64,000 nt of DNA from Celeribacter litoreus (GTDB lineage Bacteria; Pseudomonadota; Alphaproteobacteria; Rhodobacterales; Rhodobacteraceae). The DNA lies in NCBI RefSeq assembly GCF_020165855.1, contig NZ_JAIUFY010000011.1, positions 172,179 through 236,178 on the forward strand, read 5' to 3'. This document shows, one piece after another, positions 53,771-64,000 of this stretch. Positions within the stretch are counted from its first letter, which is position 1. Each line of letters opens with the position of its first letter. A program made the position numbers and the translations under genes. Below the pieces are notes generated by a model. That model saw only the letters and a list, made by a program, of their open reading frames with translations. It was not told the origin of the DNA and did not search any database.

Positions 53771-55672
53771 TTAATCCTCGGCCCATTCCCAAGGGCGAGT
53801 GAAGCTGCCGAGCACGCGTTCTAATGCGTCCTGTTCCGATTTGGCCGATGGGTCGATGCGCGCGACGAGCCCACGCTTTTTATCGTCAATGACGCTCACG
53901 ACCCGCGCACTCAGACCGTCGCTCTCAAGCGCCGCATTGTAGACGCGTGTGATCGCCCGTTTGCGCAGGTCAGGCTTGAAAACCTTGCCCACGGCCGTCT
54001 TCGGCAATTCGTCCAGAATCTCTACGTGTTTCGGAATTGCGGCGCGCTCATGAATGTGGATTTTCGCGTAGGACTGCAGTTCCTCTGCTGTGACAGCCGC
54101 TCCTTCGACGAGTTCGACATAGGCACAAGGTAGCTCGCCCGAATGGGCATCCGGCTGACCAATTGCACCGACCATGGCGACGGCCTCATGGCCGGCAAGT
54201 GCCTCTTCGATTTCCGCCGGATCAATGTTGTGCCCGCCGCGGATAATCAGATCCTTTGCGCGCCCTGTGATCCAGAGGTAGCCGTCCGCGTCGATCCGAC
54301 CGAGATCGCCCGTTCTGAGATAGATGTCATGATGGAAGAGGTCGTGGTTCTTGTCCTTTTCCGTGTAGGTCGACCCCTCGAAAACACCGGGGTTGTCGAT
54401 GCAAATCTCGCCGACTTCATCGGTGCCGCATTCGACAGGGCCATCTGGCGTTGCTCTGAGAATTTTGACGTCGGTGTGCGGGAAGGGAATGCCGACAGAG
54501 CCAATTTTTTTCTGTCCGCCGATCGGGTTCACAGAGACGAGACAGGTGGCCTCGGTCAGGCCGTAGCCTTCAATGATTTCGACACCCGCTGCGGCTTCGA
54601 ACCGTTTGTAGAGTTCGACGGGCAGGGGGGATGAGCCGGAGAACGCCATTTTCACAGAGGAGATGTCGGCATCAACGGGGCGTTGCATGAGGGCGGAGAT
54701 CGCCGTCGGCACCGAGATGATGAAAGAGATTTTCCACCGCTCGCAGAGCTTCCAGAAATTATCAAAAACGCCGTCGCCACGATAGCCCGCTGGAGTGGGA
54801 TAGACGCCGTGCGCACCAGAGGCCAACTGGCTCATGACGATCACGTGGCAGGCGAATACATGAAAGAGCGGCAGAGGACACATGATGTTGTCCGTCTCGT
54901 CGAACAGCAGTCGGGATCCGAGCCAGCCGTTATACATCATGCCCGAGTATTTGTGCTGCGCGACCTTCGGCATGCCGGTCGTGCCGCCCGTGTGGAAGTA
55001 TGCGGCAACGCGGTCGGACTGGCTGTCCGCAAAGGTCAGTTTGTCACTGGGGTATTTGGCCATCTCGGCGTTGAAATCGAGCAAGTCAGCATGGTGTGCG
55101 GCTGCATCCGGATTTTTCGGGCGAATGAGCGGAACGATCCATTTTTTCGGCGGAGTCAGGTAGCGCAGGAGATCGACTTCGAGCACTGTGTTCACGTTGG
55201 GCGCGTGTCGCACCGCCTCGGCCACTTTCTGCGCGACATCCGTTTTCGGAAAGCTCTTGAGCGTCACGACCACCTTGGCGTTCGTCTCGCGCAGGATTGC
55301 GGCGATCTGCTCCGGCTCTAGCAGGGGGTTGATCGGGTTCACGATCCCCGCCACCATGCCCGCGAGGAAGGTCACAACGGTCTCGTTCGCGTTTGGCAGA
55401 ATATACGCAATCACATCCGTTTCACCGACACCGAGCGCGCGGAACATGTTTGCGGCCTGCGTCACCTGCTTGTGCGTTTCCTGCCAGGTGAGCGTCTCTG
55501 CCTTGTCCTTGGCGCCAGAGGTAATCTGGTAGGAGAAGGCGGGGCGATTGGGGAACTTGCGCGCGGTCTCGGAGAGGCGTTCATAGATTGTGACGGGGAT
55601 GTCGCGTTGTTCCCAAGGCATCTCCGCGTCGATCGCGTGCCGCGCACTCAATGAACTAAAATCTGATGGCAT
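53771..55672 (-). CDS. Acyl-CoA synthetase (AMP-forming)
   Basis: The 633-residue enzyme has the AMP-binding motif YFHTGGTTGMPKVAQH (residues 220-235). GYGLTEATCLVSVNP and YLWITGRAKDLIIRGGHNIDP follow, and the C-terminal catalytic lysine lies in PKTAVGKVFKPDLR. It activates a carboxylic acid, probably fatty, to its CoA ester. An N-terminal extension of about 35 residues is typical of the alphaproteobacterial group. It is divergent from the KASIII-like gene. Confidence 0.9.
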   Translation of the reverse strand: MPSDFSSLSARHAIDAEMPWEQRDIPVTIYERLSETARKFPNRPAFSYQITSGAKDKAETLTWQETHKQVTQAANMFRALGVGETDVIAYILPNANETVVTFLAGMVAGIVNPINPLLEPEQIAAILRETNAKVVVTLKSFPKTDVAQKVAEAVRHAPNVNTVLEVDLLRYLTPPKKWIVPLIRPKNPDAAAHHADLLDFNAEMAKYPSDKLTFADSQSDRVAAYFHTGGTTGMPKVAQHKYSGMMYNGWLGSRLLFDETDNIMCPLPLFHVFACHVIVMSQLASGAHGVYPTPAGYRGDGVFDNFWKLCERWKISFIISVPTAISALMQRPVDADISSVKMAFSGSSPLPVELYKRFEAAAGVEIIEGYGLTEATCLVSVNPIGGQKKIGSVGIPFPHTDVKILRATPDGPVECGTDEVGEICIDNPGVFEGSTYTEKDKNHDLFHHDIYLRTGDLGRIDADGYLWITGRAKDLIIRGGHNIDPAEIEEALAGHEAVAMVGAIGQPDAHSGELPCAYVELVEGAAVTAEELQSYAKIHIHERAAIPKHVEILDELPKTAVGKVFKPDLRKRAITRVYNAALESDGLSARVVSVIDDKKRGLVARIDPSAKSEQDALERVLGSFTRPWEWAED

Positions 55673-55936
55673 AATGTCCTCCCATAACCCTTTTCGGGCC
55701 TGCTAACCGACTGCGTTCAAACAGTTCGATCACTCCTCGACTGTATTTTGAGGAGAAACCAAATGCCGTGCAAGAGCGCCCGTCCGCTCATGGCGGCCGG
55801 AAACGCAGCGTCATCCTAACAGGTGAACGTAAAGACGCCACGTCACGTTTGCAGTTTTCCGGTTTGGGGTGATGGACGCCCATTTTGCGCGGACCTAAGT
55901 TGCCACGGACAGAGGTTTCTGTGACGGAGGACTGGC

Positions 55937-57055
55937 ATGCAAGAGGTTGTGATCAGCGGGACGGGTGTCTTTACGCCGCCGCATTCGATTTCGAATGACG
56001 AACTGGTAGAGGCCTTCAACGCCTACGTCGATCTCTACAACGCAAAGCACCTTGCAGAGATTGCATCTGGGGAGGTTGAGGCGAAAACCTATTCCTCGTC
56101 GGACTTTATTTACGCGGCCTCCGGCATCGAGAGCCGCTTTGTCATGGAAAAAGCCGGCATCCTCGACCCGACGCGTATGTGCCCTCGCTACGATCCGCGA
56201 CCTGATGATCAACCGTCGATGATGGCGGAGATGGCCCGTGAGGCAGCGCAGGTGGCTCTCGCTGAGGCAGAGATTGATGCCGCCGATATCGATCTGATCC
56301 TCTGCGCTGCCTCCAATATGGAACGCGCTTATCCCGCGATGGCGGTGGAGATACAGGCGCTTCTCGGGGCAGGGGGCTTTGCGTTCGACATGAATGTCGC
56401 CTGCTCGTCCGCGACCTTCGGCATTCAAACGGCGGCGGATATGATCAAGTCGGGGTCGATCCAGCGGGCGCTTGTGCTTTGTCCGGAAATCACGTCCGGC
56501 CATCTCGAATGGCGCGATCGGGACTGCCACTTCATCTTCGGGGATGTCGCTACTGCAGTTCTGCTCGAGGCTGCCGATGTCGCCAAACGACCTCAGTTCA
56601 AGCTGCGTTCCACCCGTTGCGCGACGCGGTTCTCCAACAACATCCGCAACAACAACGGCTTCTTGCGGCGCGCACACGATCAGATGGAAGACCGGCGAGA
56701 TATGCAATTCATGCAGAACGGGCGTAAAGTCTTCAAAGAGGTGCTTCCGCTCGTCTCTGACCATATCGCCAAACATCTTGAGGACGAGGGCCATGATGCG
56801 ACGGGGCTGAAACGGCTGTGGCTCCATCAGGCGAACAAAACGATGAATGATTACATTGGGAGAAAGGTGCTCGGACGCGTTCCTACCCCTGAGGAGCAAC
56901 CGAACATTTTGAAGGACTACGCCAATACCTCGTCCGCTGGCTCCATCATCGCCTTCGCGCAGAACAAGGACGGGCTGAGCGCAGGTGATCTCGGGTTGAT
57001 CTGTTCGTTTGGCGCTGGCTACTCAGTCGGGTCTGTCGTGGTCGAGGCGCTTTAA
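55937..57055 (+). CDS. Beta-ketoacyl-ACP synthase III-like protein
   Basis: A 372-residue thiolase-fold enzyme with the KASIII triad Cys156 (MNVACSSATFG), His297 (LWLHQANKTMND) and Asn330 (DYANTSSAGS). It is about 50 residues longer than classic FabH because of an insertion at residues 30-55 and a longer loop at 75-95. It could prime an unusual fatty acid or a related Claisen condensation. It is divergent from the acyl-CoA synthetase gene and converges on the DUF2254 gene, overlapping it by four bases at the 3' ends. Confidence 0.87.
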   Translation: MQEVVISGTGVFTPPHSISNDELVEAFNAYVDLYNAKHLAEIASGEVEAKTYSSSDFIYAASGIESRFVMEKAGILDPTRMCPRYDPRPDDQPSMMAEMAREAAQVALAEAEIDAADIDLILCAASNMERAYPAMAVEIQALLGAGGFAFDMNVACSSATFGIQTAADMIKSGSIQRALVLCPEITSGHLEWRDRDCHFIFGDVATAVLLEAADVAKRPQFKLRSTRCATRFSNNIRNNNGFLRRAHDQMEDRRDMQFMQNGRKVFKEVLPLVSDHIAKHLEDEGHDATGLKRLWLHQANKTMNDYIGRKVLGRVPTPEEQPNILKDYANTSSAGSIIAFAQNKDGLSAGDLGLICSFGAGYSVGSVVVEAL

Positions 57056-58299
57056 TCGAGGCGGAAGGCCTCTCTCAGACGCGCTTTCTCTGTGTCGAGC
57101 GGCTGCGCTTGCTCCGCATAGTCCAGAGTGCGACGCGCCATATCGCGTGCGGCTGAGGCGATGTTTTCGTCTTTAAGGCCGGCGAGACAGGCGAGATGTT
57201 TGAGCATGATCTCCGAAACTTCAACGACACCTGCGCCGTCGCGGGCGGTGGCGGCAAAGGCCGCTTCGATGAAGTCGTGATAGGTGTGCGGTGGGCAAAA
57301 CACCTTTGTATGCCTGACGGGCGTGGCCTCGATATGTACGGCGTCCCAGAGTAGCCCCGACAGACGGGTGACGGCCTCAATCGCCGTGCCCGGATCGTTC
57401 ACACCCGGCGAAAGCGCTTTCGACGAGATTTCGGACAGGGTCATGAGGCTGAAGACCGGATCCACCTCATCCGTCCGGTCCGGTCCGATGACGAAGGCTT
57501 TCGCCATTTCCTTGCGCGTGTCTTCCGACACGGGGCCCGCGACTTGTGCGAGCATCTGTCCTTCAAAGACAAAGGTCCCGGGGCGGTGCAGTATGTAAAC
57601 AAGGCCGTCAGCCCCCGCGCAGCCGTTGAGGTCAGCCATGTCGATGAGCTGGATGTAGCCCGTTCTGCGGCTGAGCACCGGCGTGGTGTCCTCCGGGAGA
57701 ATGGTCTCGGATGTGAGCGGGTTTGCGTGTAGCGACGGGGCGCGGCGGGCGGTTAAGAGGCCCCTGCGCGCCGCGTCGGTCGCGATGTCGAGACTGTTGT
57801 CGAGGCTCCCTAGGTGGCTCAGATGCTCAATCCATCGCAGCATAGCCACGATGATGATCGCGATGACGAGCACGGTGATGGCCAGCACAACGATGGCCTC
57901 CTCATCACCATAAAATCCCGCGCGGAAGAGGATGATGGTGGTCAGCGCGAAGATGAATGCGCCGATGAAGGCGGAAAGCACGGATTGCGTTGTCGTGTCC
58001 TGACGCAAGAGACGGTGGACACGCGGGGTCGAGGCGGTTGCAGCAGAGGTGTGCGCACTGACCATGACGTTAAGGGAGAAGGTGGATACCGCAAGCATAG
58101 ACGACGCGAGGATCGTCAGCACGGGCATCACAGCGTTTGCATCGACGCGGCCGGAAAGTGTCTCGGGCAGATACGCACGCAAAAAGAGCGTGATCAGAGA
58201 AATCGCGAGCGATAGGAGGGCATAGAGCGTCACGCGCAGCCAGAGCGCATGGTAATACCGCCGGAAGATCAGAAGCGGCATCCTCAGAACATCAAACAT
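57052..58299 (-). CDS. DUF2254 family membrane protein
   Basis: The 415-residue protein has four hydrophobic segments in the first half (about residues 12-35, 58-80, 110-135 and 145-165). A soluble domain follows, with DTTPVLSRRTGYIQLID and SLMTLSEISSKALSPGVNDPGTAIEAV, the DUF2254 signature. Function unknown; proteins of this family sit in the inner membrane. It precedes nothing on the same strand but overlaps the KASIII-like stop. Confidence 0.88.
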   Translation of the reverse strand: MFDVLRMPLLIFRRYYHALWLRVTLYALLSLAISLITLFLRAYLPETLSGRVDANAVMPVLTILASSMLAVSTFSLNVMVSAHTSAATASTPRVHRLLRQDTTTQSVLSAFIGAFIFALTTIILFRAGFYGDEEAIVVLAITVLVIAIIIVAMLRWIEHLSHLGSLDNSLDIATDAARRGLLTARRAPSLHANPLTSETILPEDTTPVLSRRTGYIQLIDMADLNGCAGADGLVYILHRPGTFVFEGQMLAQVAGPVSEDTRKEMAKAFVIGPDRTDEVDPVFSLMTLSEISSKALSPGVNDPGTAIEAVTRLSGLLWDAVHIEATPVRHTKVFCPPHTYHDFIEAAFAATARDGAGVVEVSEIMLKHLACLAGLKDENIASAARDMARRTLDYAEQAQPLDTEKARLREAFRLD

Positions 58300-58389
58300 G
58301 CGGCCTCCACTTTCCTCTTTACGAGATCAATGTAGAGGGTCGGCAGCGTGGATCAACATTTCTGATGATCCACGCGGTGTGATGTTGTC

Positions 58390-60177
58390 TTAACCAGCGT
58401 TGGTAAATTGCAGTCGGGCGAGGCGCGCGTAGAGGCCGTCTTGTGCCACGAGTTCGTCATGCGTGCCGGTGGCGACGATCTTGCCGTCATCAAAGACGAT
58501 GATGCGATCGGCCTTTTTAACGGTTGCGAGACGGTGCGCAATGATGAGCGTTGTGCGGGTGCGGGCCATGTCTTCGACGGCCTTCTGGACGGCCATCTCG
58601 CTCTCGGAGTCGAGGGCAGAGGTGGCCTCATCCAGCAATAGGATCGGTGCATCGCGCAAGATCGCACGCGCAATCGCAACGCGCTGTTTCTGACCACCGG
58701 AGAGCATGATGCCGCGCTCGCCGACGTAGGAATCGTAGCCTTCGGGTAGTTTGGAGAGGAACGCGTCAGCGGCTGCGGATTTTGCGGCGGCGATGACGTC
58801 TTCAATCGGCGCGTCTTTCTGGCCGAAACGGATGTTATCTGCAGCAGAGGCAGCGAATATCACCGGATCCTGCGGCACGAGCGCGATATGACGACGGAAA
58901 TCAGCGCGCGCCATTTCGGAAAGGGGCACACCGTCAATGGAGACTACACCGGATTGCGGATCATAGAAACGCTGAAGCAATTGAATGATTGTCGACTTGC
59001 CTGCGCCGGACGGGCCGACGAGGGCCACGGTCTCTCCCGGAGCAATCTCGAAGGATACTCCATCGAGCGCTGGGTGATGCGGGCGGGACGGATAGAAGAA
59101 ACGCACATCCTTGAACGCAATGGCACCTTGGGCCGGTTCGGGAAGGGGGCGCGGGTTCGCCGGATCCTTGACCGGATCGTCCGCACCGAGGAGTTCGATC
59201 AGGCGCTCTGTGGCACCGGCCGCACGCTGCAATTCGCTCCAGATTTCGGAGAGCGCACCAGCGGCCCCGGCGACCATCATGGCGTAGATCACAAATTGGA
59301 CGAGTTCGCCGATGGTCATGATGTCATTGCGGACGTCGCGCGCGCCGATCCAGAGGACGCCGACCACGCCGGAGAAAATGAGCGCGATAACAATGATCGT
59401 CATCAGCGCGCGGGTCTTGATACGGGTCAGCGCGGAGCCAAAGCTCTTCTCCGTGACGAGATCAAACCGGTCGGCCTCACTGGCTTCCGCAGTAAAGGCT
59501 TGCACCGTTTGCGCAGACAGGAGCGTCTCAGACGCCGTGCCGGAAGACGATGCGATCCATTCCTGGTTTTCGCGAGACAAAACGCGGAGGCGGCGACCAA
59601 GGACGATGATCGGAATGAGCACAGCCGGAACGATCAGCAGGACGAGGCCCGTGAGCTTCGTCGACGTGATCAACATGAGGATCAACCCGCCAAACATGAT
59701 GAGCGCGTTTCGCAGCGCGACAGAGATGGACGAACCGATCACCGATAGAATGAGGGTCGTGTCCGTCGTGATGCGCGAGAGCACCTCACCGGTCATGATG
59801 TTCTCGAAGAATGCAGGCGACATGCGGATCATGCGTCCGAAGACCGCTTTGCGGATGTCGGCAACCACGCGCTCGCCCAGACGGGTCACGAGGTAGTAGC
59901 GCATTCCCGTGCCGAGCGCCAAAAGCCCTGCAATCATCAGCGCCGCGCCGAAGTATTGATCGAGAAGGACGACACCTGCGTTCTGGAACCCGTCAACAAC
60001 GCGACGGACCGCGAGCGGCAGTGTCAGAGAAATGCATGCCGTAATGACGAGCGCCACGAGGGCCGCCAGCATCAGCGCTTTGTAGGGCCGGATGAACGGC
60101 CAAAGCTCACGCAGCGCGCCGATACGTTTGGATTTCTCGCGTTCGGCGGCATCCGTGAGTGTGCGGTCGGCGGCCAT
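58390..60177 (-). CDS. ABC transporter, fused permease and ATPase (MsbA-like)
   Basis: The 595-residue half-transporter has six membrane helices in the first 320 residues. The ATPase domain has Walker A GPSGAGKSTI, signature LSGGQKQRVAIARA, and Walker B ILLLDEATSALDSE. The layout is that of lipid or drug exporters such as MsbA/LmrA, working as a homodimer. The substrate is not predictable. It is monocistronic here, and the next gene on the plus strand starts 418 bases upstream of its ATG. Confidence 0.93.
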   Translation of the reverse strand: MAADRTLTDAAEREKSKRIGALRELWPFIRPYKALMLAALVALVITACISLTLPLAVRRVVDGFQNAGVVLLDQYFGAALMIAGLLALGTGMRYYLVTRLGERVVADIRKAVFGRMIRMSPAFFENIMTGEVLSRITTDTTLILSVIGSSISVALRNALIMFGGLILMLITSTKLTGLVLLIVPAVLIPIIVLGRRLRVLSRENQEWIASSSGTASETLLSAQTVQAFTAEASEADRFDLVTEKSFGSALTRIKTRALMTIIVIALIFSGVVGVLWIGARDVRNDIMTIGELVQFVIYAMMVAGAAGALSEIWSELQRAAGATERLIELLGADDPVKDPANPRPLPEPAQGAIAFKDVRFFYPSRPHHPALDGVSFEIAPGETVALVGPSGAGKSTIIQLLQRFYDPQSGVVSIDGVPLSEMARADFRRHIALVPQDPVIFAASAADNIRFGQKDAPIEDVIAAAKSAAADAFLSKLPEGYDSYVGERGIMLSGGQKQRVAIARAILRDAPILLLDEATSALDSESEMAVQKAVEDMARTRTTLIIAHRLATVKKADRIIVFDDGKIVATGTHDELVAQDGLYARLARLQFTNAG

Positions 60178-60595
60178 GTGCTGTCCTTCTATATGTAGAG
60201 TGCGCTATTCGGGTGCGTGACTGATAGTCTGCCGCCTCTCACGGTGCAACAATTCTGGGTCTGACGTTATGTATGTGCGTAGAACATAAGCAGTTTTTTT
60301 GCCAAAATCGGACTTTTGCGACACATTCAAGAGTAAATATGCGTCTAGCCCTTTGTGACATTTTGCCAACTTGGTTGCAACGCTTGGGGCAATATGTTGG
60401 TTTGTGCCCACGCTCCGCCGGATCGTGCCTGAAAATTCCTTAACAGGGATAGGAAGAATGGGCGCCTCTTACACAGTAAGAGACACGATAACAAGTGCGG
60501 AGAAATCGCCCAATTCGGGGTGGTGACCGGCCTGGATATTGACCCTTCGGGTTCCAGATCGGCGAACACACACGAAGTAAGCGGGAGTCCCCCTT
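60178..60595. other. Divergent promoter region between the ABC exporter and proX
   Basis: No supported gene in 418 bases. AT-rich stretches at about 60270-60310 and 60335-60380 may hold promoters. The proX ribosome site is GGGAG (60583-60587). Confidence 0.5.
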
Positions 60596-61603
60596 ATGAA
60601 TAAGACTAAAAAAATTGCGGCCAGTGTTCTGGTCCTCGGCACTGTTGCCGGCGGCGCTTTCGCCGATGAATGTGGTGATGTCACCATTGCTGAGATGAAC
60701 TGGTCCTCGGCCTCTTTGATGGCCAACGTGGATGCAATCATCCTCGAGGAAGGCTACGGCTGTGATGTTGATATCATCAACGGCGACACGACGCCGACCT
60801 TTACCTCTATGAATGAAAAGGGCGAGCCGGATCTGGCGCCCGAACTCTGGATCAATGCCGTCCGCGAACCGCTCTACGCAGCACTGGACGAAGGCAGCCT
60901 GGTTTCTGCTGTGAAAGGCCCGATTACCGGCCTCGGCGAAGGCTGGTGGGTCACGAAGAAGTTCAAAGAAGATCACCCTGAAATCGATACCGTCGAAAAG
61001 ATGCTCGCGCATCCGGAACTCGTTCCCTACATCGAGGACGAAAGCAAAGGCGCCTTTATGGGCTGCCCGGCCGGCTGGGGTTGTCAGCTTGTGAACGCCA
61101 ACCTGTTCCGTGCATTCGATATGGAAGAAAAGGGCTGGACGCTCGTCGATCCGGGCTCTGCCGCAGGTCTCGACGGCTCTATCGCTAAAGCGGTTGATCG
61201 TGATGAGCCGTGGTTCGGCTACTACTGGTCGCCCACTGCTATCATCGGCAAGTACGACCTGCAGATGCTGCCGTTCGAAGCTGAATTTGCGGGTGCCGAC
61301 AACTGGGACGGTTGTATGGTGAAATCCGTCGACGAATGTGCCGACCCGCAGCCGTCGAGCTGGACTGAGTCCGAAGTTCACTCCATCGCCACTGCCGAAT
61401 TTGCAGAGAGCAATCCGGTCGTGATGGGCTACCTCCAGAACCGCGTGTTCCCTGGATCGGAAATGAACGCGATGCTGGTTTACATGAACGAGAACCAGGC
61501 AACGGGTGAAGACGCTGCCTACGAATTCCTTGCGACCAAAGAAGATGTCTGGGGCGCATGGGTTCCTGAAGATGTCGCCGAAAAAATCAAAGACGCTCTC
61601 TAA
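60596..61603 (+). CDS. proX: Glycine betaine/choline-type ABC substrate-binding protein
   Basis: A 335-residue periplasmic protein with a Sec signal (IAASVLVLGTVAGGAFA). It has the OpuAC/ProX-type fold, with aromatic-rich segments for quaternary amines such as GEGWWVTKKFKEDHP and EPWFGYYWSPTAIIGKYDLQML. It has cysteines at EDC and GCPAGWGC. It probably binds glycine betaine or choline for osmoprotection. It is the first gene of proX-proW-proV. A GGGAG site precedes the ATG. Confidence 0.87.
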   Translation: MNKTKKIAASVLVLGTVAGGAFADECGDVTIAEMNWSSASLMANVDAIILEEGYGCDVDIINGDTTPTFTSMNEKGEPDLAPELWINAVREPLYAALDEGSLVSAVKGPITGLGEGWWVTKKFKEDHPEIDTVEKMLAHPELVPYIEDESKGAFMGCPAGWGCQLVNANLFRAFDMEEKGWTLVDPGSAAGLDGSIAKAVDRDEPWFGYYWSPTAIIGKYDLQMLPFEAEFAGADNWDGCMVKSVDECADPQPSSWTESEVHSIATAEFAESNPVVMGYLQNRVFPGSEMNAMLVYMNENQATGEDAAYEFLATKEDVWGAWVPEDVAEKIKDAL

Positions 61604-61625
61604 GCGCCTTTGAGATGAATTCGGA

Positions 61626-61652
61626 GGGGTCACATCCACAAGATGTGGCCCC
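61626..61652 (+). other. Intercistronic hairpin between proX and proW
   Basis: GGGGTCACATC and GATGTGGCCCC form an 11-bp stem (one G-T pair) with a 5-base loop and no T run. Such hairpins commonly protect the 3' end of highly expressed binding-protein mRNA and lower permease expression. Confidence 0.65.
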
Positions 61653-61675
61653 AACGCTTATAAAAGGACATCTTT

Positions 61676-62555
61676 ATGGACTGGCTTGTAGAATTCCCGT
61701 CGTTGGGTCGTCGCGACCTCTCGACGATGCGCCAAGCGATTGATGACGGCTTCCGTACGTTCTCTCGCGCTTTTGGCGACGATCTGGAGGCATTCTTTAT
61801 GCCTCTGCTTAAATTCCTCATCTGGTTTGAGGATCTTTTGACCGAAGCACCATGGCCGCTTGTTATCGGTGCGGTTGCGCTTCTGGCTTGGCTCGGGGCA
61901 CGGAGTTGGAAAATCACCGGCGGCACGATCGTCGCGTTTCTTGTCATCGGTTATTTTGGCATGTGGGAAGACACAATGGCGACGCTCGCCATGATCTCTG
62001 TCGCCACATTCCTATGTATCGCGGTTGGCATCCCCATTGGCATCCTGATGGCGCGGTCGAACATCGCGCAGCGGATCGTGACACCGATCCTCGACGTGAT
62101 GCAGACCATCCCCTCGTTCGTTTATCTGATCCCCGTGGTGATGCTCTTGGGGATTGGTAAAGTGCCTGGTCTCTTGGCGGTGTGCATCTATGCTATTCCG
62201 CCCATCGTGCGCCTCACAAACCTCGGCATCCGTCTGGTTGACGCAGATGTCATGGAAGCCGCGGACGCCTTTGGCGCCTCGCCGCGTGAGAAACTCTTTG
62301 GCGTCCAGATCCCTCTCGCGCTTCCGAATATCTTTGCGGGGGTGAACCAGACAATCATGATGGCGCTCTCTATGGTGGTGATCGCGTCGATGATTGGTGT
62401 GAAGGGCCTCGGGACACCGGTGCTGCGCGCAATCTCGAACCAATATCTGGCGCTCGGCCTGATGAACGGCCTTGCGATTGTCGCGCTCGCCATCATATTC
62501 GACCGCGTCAGCCAAACCTACGGCAAACGCCTGCAATCTTATCGGGAGTCAGGTC

Positions 62556-62563
<8 letters not shown>
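61676..62563 (+). CDS. proW: Glycine betaine-type ABC transporter permease
   Basis: The 295-residue permease has about seven hydrophobic segments and the EAA loop EAADAFGASPREKLFGVQIPLALPNIFAG. It is the ProW/OpuAB type. It starts 72 bases after proX, with an AAGGA site, and overlaps proV by eight bases. The N-terminus is soluble for about 60 residues. Confidence 0.92.
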
Positions 62564-63602
<1,039 letters not shown>

Positions 63603-63632
63603 GCGCATCACAGGTCACTGAGAGACTCTAAG

Positions 63633-63664
63633 AGGGCGGGGATTTTCCCGCCCTTTTTATTTTT
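63633..63664 (+). terminator. Rho-independent terminator of the proXWV operon
   Basis: AGGGCGGG and CCCGCCCT form an 8-bp stem around GATTTT, followed by TTTTTATTTTTG. It lies 31 bases after the proV stop. Confidence 0.92.
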
Positions 63665-63889
63665 GTGAGATTCTGGCGTTCGGAATCGCCGATTCAGAGC
63701 CGCGACGCGGGGGATTTCGGCGAAAATCCGAGTCGTTTCAGTGTTGAACGGGCCATCTGAAGGGGCGATTCAGTGAGTTGCGCGGCTTTGAAGCCAAAAC
63801 GCAGCGCATTCGAAGATGCGCCCAGACAGTAAATTCACATCGAAATGCCCACAAAATAAGGCGTCCCATAGAAAAGAGCGCAAAGAATG

Positions 63890-63945
63890 ACAGTTTTTTA
63901 AAAAAAGCGCTTGCGCCCACCCCGCACTCGCCTTAGAACCCCCTT
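63890..63945 (+). promoter_or_regulatory. Putative rRNA-operon promoter with AT-rich UP element
   Basis: An AT-rich block (CAGTTTTTTAAAAAAAGCG) stands just before TTGCGC (63911-63916). A 16-base GC-rich spacer and TTAGAA (63933-63938) follow. The layout and the CTTGCGCCC...CTTAGA wording resemble upstream regions of rrn operons in Rhodobacteraceae. No rRNA itself is in the window. Confidence 0.4.
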
Positions 63946-64000
63946 CACCGGCGGCGCTGAGGCGCACGGCGGGACGGACGGAACGACGAAGCGGACGCTT

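Larger units (their letters stand above)
63603..64000. other. Region after proV up to the window end
   Basis: The first 60 bases hold the proV terminator. The middle has no supported gene; frames of 60-65 codons on the minus strand lack ribosome sites. The last 110 bases hold a likely rRNA-type promoter. Confidence 0.5.

Noticed and set aside
63738..63967. Two minus-strand frames of 60-65 codons at the window end
   Set aside because: They run through the putative rRNA promoter, have no ribosome site and end in low-complexity sequence.

Overview
The window looks like a chromosomal segment of a Rhodobacterales (Roseobacter-group) alphaproteobacterium. The support is the gene families seen: DUF1178, DUF2948, UPF0262, a ptsP/lysC neighbourhood, the yacG-rng-maf-infA and hisD-UPF0262-phosphatase strings, RCAP_Rcc01079-type gene-transfer-agent spike proteins, TRAP and betaine transporters, and high GC with mostly ATG starts. 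A marine life style is only an inference, from TRAP, betaine, RTX and sulfotransferase genes.

Layout. 1-7.8 kb: housekeeping genes (GNAT fragment, EcsC-like, ptsP, DUF4260, lysC, DUF1178, Nudix, KDO transferase). 7.8-28 kb: a large surface-polysaccharide locus. It holds yjbH/yjbF export-type genes, ugd, two glycosyltransferases and a sulfotransferase on the plus strand, then a minus-strand operon rmlC-rmlB-rmlD-rmlA-wzx-(42 aa ORF)-wzy-GT2, and finally manC-manB. Two genes of gene-transfer-agent head-spike type (GhsA/GhsB-like) sit inside this locus between glycosyltransferases. The sugar-nucleotide genes predict UDP-glucuronate, dTDP-rhamnose and GDP-mannose, and the sulfotransferase suggests a sulfated polymer.

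28.3-34 kb: a compact mobile element next to tRNA-Phe. It has an HTH protein, a primase-polymerase/helicase, an origin-like stretch with iterons, a zinc-ribbon protein and a tyrosine integrase. The integrase is bracketed by a perfect 81-bp inverted repeat that carries the tRNA 3' end, the int promoter region and the int start codon. 34-43.5 kb: a conserved minus-strand housekeeping block (yacG, rng, maf, infA, phosphatase, UPF0262, hisD, DUF2948, murA) interrupted by a nitrilase/GNAT/SnoaL insertion and by a pair of secreted paralogues.

43.5-51.7 kb: small secreted and membrane proteins, tRNA-Thr, then a TRAP transporter / gamma-glutamyltransferase-like / TauE operon with a GntR-FCD regulator and a palindromic operator. 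51.9-60.2 kb: a small membrane protein, an RTX protein, acyl-CoA synthetase, a KASIII-like enzyme, DUF2254 and an ABC exporter. 60.6-63.6 kb: a glycine betaine-type ABC importer (proX-proW-proV) ending in a strong terminator. The last 100 bases look like an rRNA-operon promoter.

The most unusual signals are the inverted-repeat-bracketed integrase in a minimal primase element, the origin-like iterons, and the spike genes embedded in the capsule locus.
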